64,000 bases of DNA from Desulfobacteraceae bacterium. GTDB taxonomy: Bacteria; Desulfobacterota; Desulfobacteria; Desulfobacterales; Desulfosalsimonadaceae. The position numbers and the translations under genes are program-made. The stretch lies in NCBI GenBank assembly GCA_011390465.1, contig JAABSH010000009.1, positions 1 to 64,000 on the forward strand. The letters run 5' to 3'. The notes below the pieces were generated by a model. The model ran no database searches. It saw only the letters and a program-made list of their open reading frames with translations, and was not told the DNA's origin. Shown here in pieces: positions 62,338 through 64,000 of the stretch; the stretch's first letter is position 1; each line of letters begins with the position of its first letter.

Positions 62338-62399
62338 TTTCATTTTCTATGCGCTGAAACGTTCACTGCCGGATCTCGTTCTTACGTTGGTATTGTCAT

Positions 62400-62424
62400 G
62401 CACCGCGACCGGTGCCTGATTTTT
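62400..62424 (+). terminator. Hairpin after marR, probable terminator
   Basis: GCACCG and CGGTGC arms with a CGAC loop (62400-62415) are followed by CTGATTTTTC. The stem is short and the T-run is interrupted, so termination is probably partial. Confidence 0.45.
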
Positions 62425-62459
62425 CAATTTTCCAATTTTTTAATGGGAAAATCCGATTC

Positions 62460-62475
62460 TTTGTTCGTATGCCAA
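62460..62475 (+). promoter_or_regulatory. Operator-like word upstream of acyl-CoA dehydrogenase
   Basis: TTTGTTCGTATGCCAA matches the candidate marR operator at 61890 in 13 of 16 positions, including nine identical leading bases. It lies 51 bp before the dehydrogenase start. Confidence 0.5.
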
Positions 62476-62525
62476 CAATTCAACCCAAAAACGTCACATC
62501 AAAACCCTCAACAAGGAGGAACCCC

Positions 62526-64000
62526 ATGATTCTGCTGAATCCCAAAAAAGAAAAATTTGAACACCTGGATCCCCGATCCCGGGAAATTATGCTGAAAACC
62601 ATTGAGTATTTTGAGTCCAGAGGCAAAGAAAAACTCAAACATGACAGCCATGAGCGGGTATGGTACAGCGATTTTATTCAATTTATGAAAGACAACCAGG
62701 TCATGGCCAATCTGCTGACACCGGAACAATACGCGGACGGTGATCCGAATACCCGGTGGGACACCTTCCGCATCTGTGATTTCAATGAAATCCTTGGATT
62801 TTACAATCTGTCCCACTGGTATACCTGGCAGGTTTCCATTCTGGGCCTGGGCCCGATTTTCATGGGTAAAAATGAGGAAGTAAAGAAAAAAACCGCCCAA
62901 ATGCTCAAAGACGGTGGTATCTTTGCCTTCGGCCTTTCTGAAAAAGCCCACGGCGCGGACCTCTATTCCTCCGAAATGATGCTGACGCCCCTGGGAGACG
63001 GCAAATATGTGGCGGACGGCGGCAAATATTATATCGGCAACGGCAACAAGGCGGCCCTGGTTTCCACATTTGCCAAAAATTCCGAAACCGACGAATATGT
63101 CTTTTTCGTGGTCGATCCGGAACATCCGAATTATGATCTCGTCAAAAATGTGGTGGACTGGGAAGGCTATGTGGCGGAATACGCTCTGAACGGTTATCCC
63201 ATCACGGACGACGATATCCTCACCACTGGCAGGGATGCCTGGGACTCATCCCTCAACACCATTAACGTGGGAAAATTTAATCTGGGCTGGGCGTCCATCG
63301 GCATTGCCACGCATGCCTTCTATGAAGCCATCAACCACGCCAGCCACCGGAATCTCTTCGGTAAATATGTCACCGAATTCCCCCACATCAAACAGCTTTT
63401 CACAGACGCTTACTGCCGTCTGGTGGCCATGAAACTGTTCGCCCAGCGGGCCACCGATTACCTGCGGTCCGCCTCTGAAACCGACCGCCGGTATCTGCTG
63501 TTCAACCCCATGGTGAAAATGAAAGTCACCACCCAGGGCGAAGAAGTGATCAACCTGCTGTGGGACGTCATCGCGGCCCGGGGTTTTGAAAAGGACGTGT
63601 ACTTTGAAATGGCGGTCAAGGATATTCGGGCCCTTCCCAAACTCGAAGGCACGGTTCATGTCAATATGGCACTGATCATCAAATTCATGGCCAATTATTT
63701 TTTCAATCCCGGCGAATTTCCGGAAATTCCCCTTCGCACGGACCCGAAAAATGATGATTTCCTTTTTAACCAGGGTCCCACCAAAGGACTGGGGAAAATC
63801 CAGTTTCATGATTTCAACAAGGCCTATGGTGATGTGAATCTGAAAAACGTGGCAATATTTAAAGAACAAATCGAGCTGCTCAAAGAATTCCTGATGACCG
63901 CCACTCCGAGCGCGGAACAGGCAAAAAACATTGATTTCCTGCTTTCCCTGGGAGAACTTTTCACCCTGGTGGTTTACGGTCAGCTGCTCCTGGAAAAATA
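62526..64000 (+). CDS. Acyl-CoA dehydrogenase, cut by window edge
   Basis: 491 codons are present from an ATG behind AAGGAGG, and the frame is still open at the window end. The N-terminal helical domain, the middle beta domain (F-G-L-S-E-K-A-H-G-A-D, then V-A-D-G-G-K-Y-Y-I-G-N-G), and the C-terminal FAD-binding helices with R-A-L-P-K-L-E-G-T-V-H-V-N are all recognisable. The Glu in L-E-G-T matches the family catalytic-base region. It would desaturate an acyl-CoA with FAD and pass electrons to ETF. Longer than a short-chain enzyme (about 380 aa), it may belong to a large ACAD subgroup. The substrate is unknown. Confidence 0.9.
   Translation, partial: MILLNPKKEKFEHLDPRSREIMLKTIEYFESRGKEKLKHDSHERVWYSDFIQFMKDNQVMANLLTPEQYADGDPNTRWDTFRICDFNEILGFYNLSHWYTWQVSILGLGPIFMGKNEEVKKKTAQMLKDGGIFAFGLSEKAHGADLYSSEMMLTPLGDGKYVADGGKYYIGNGNKAALVSTFAKNSETDEYVFFVVDPEHPNYDLVKNVVDWEGYVAEYALNGYPITDDDILTTGRDAWDSSLNTINVGKFNLGWASIGIATHAFYEAINHASHRNLFGKYVTEFPHIKQLFTDAYCRLVAMKLFAQRATDYLRSASETDRRYLLFNPMVKMKVTTQGEEVINLLWDVIAARGFEKDVYFEMAVKDIRALPKLEGTVHVNMALIIKFMANYFFNPGEFPEIPLRTDPKNDDFLFNQGPTKGLGKIQFHDFNKAYGDVNLKNVAIFKEQIELLKEFLMTATPSAEQAKNIDFLLSLGELFTLVVYGQLLLEK

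Overview
The window reads as a chromosome segment of a strictly anaerobic deltaproteobacterium, most likely Desulfobacterota/Desulfobacterales. This is inferred from gene content: a fused B12-dependent acyl-CoA mutase (IcmF type), several acyl-CoA ligases, an acyl-CoA dehydrogenase, a thiolase, an iron alcohol dehydrogenase, a glycyl radical enzyme, and many palindromic intergenic repeats. No rRNA, tRNA or CRISPR array was seen.

Left edge (1-2137): a HipBA-like toxin-antitoxin pair cut by the window edge, then about 1.7 kb of sparse, partly decayed sequence with gene fragments and inverted repeats.

Defence island (2138-25056): seventeen genes, all on the minus strand and nearly all joined by 1-4 bp stop/start overlaps or very short gaps, behind one promoter-like sequence near 25.05 kb. 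In transcription order they are: a degenerate N6-methylase with its own HsdS-like subunit; a small winged-helix candidate; an intact HsdM; a second HsdS; a RuvC/RNase H-like small protein; a Ser/Thr kinase; a YhcG (DUF1016) nuclease; two unrecognised proteins; a 1354-aa P-loop ATPase; an unrecognised 290-aa protein; a NurA-like protein; a HerA ATPase; a 204-aa PD-(D/E)XK candidate; a kinase-TPR protein; and a DUF932-like protein. No HsdR is present. The central part resembles the composition of the published eight-gene Methylation-Associated Defence System (MADS). The second methylase/specificity pair and the HerA/NurA/kinase-TPR/DUF932 block look like additions. This is the best candidate in the window for an undescribed system.

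Middle (25.0-43 kb): decayed ORF remnants, a three-gene TPR operon, an orphan glycyl radical enzyme, a pRiA4b ORF-3 protein and YwbE, a Ca2+-type P-ATPase, a 5'-nucleotidase lipoprotein, 6-phosphofructokinase, a PQQ-type sugar dehydrogenase lipoprotein, a sulfotransferase and an MscS channel.

Right (43-64 kb): lipid and acyl-CoA metabolism. It holds an alcohol dehydrogenase/acyl-CoA ligase pair, a second ligase beside an outer-membrane barrel, a CNT nucleoside transporter, a tightly coupled znuABC-yidD-icmF operon, a thiolase, a methyltransferase with an iron alcohol dehydrogenase, an FmdB zinc ribbon, and a MarR regulator in front of an acyl-CoA dehydrogenase that runs off the window. The MarR gene and the dehydrogenase share a promoter motif.

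The intergenic spaces carry several palindromic repeat families. One behaves like a MITE: about 125 bp, near-palindromic, with ends CAATGTC...GACATTG. Two copies have perfect 10-bp target duplications. One copy sits directly behind the icmF stop codon and another supplies the start codon of the sulfotransferase gene.
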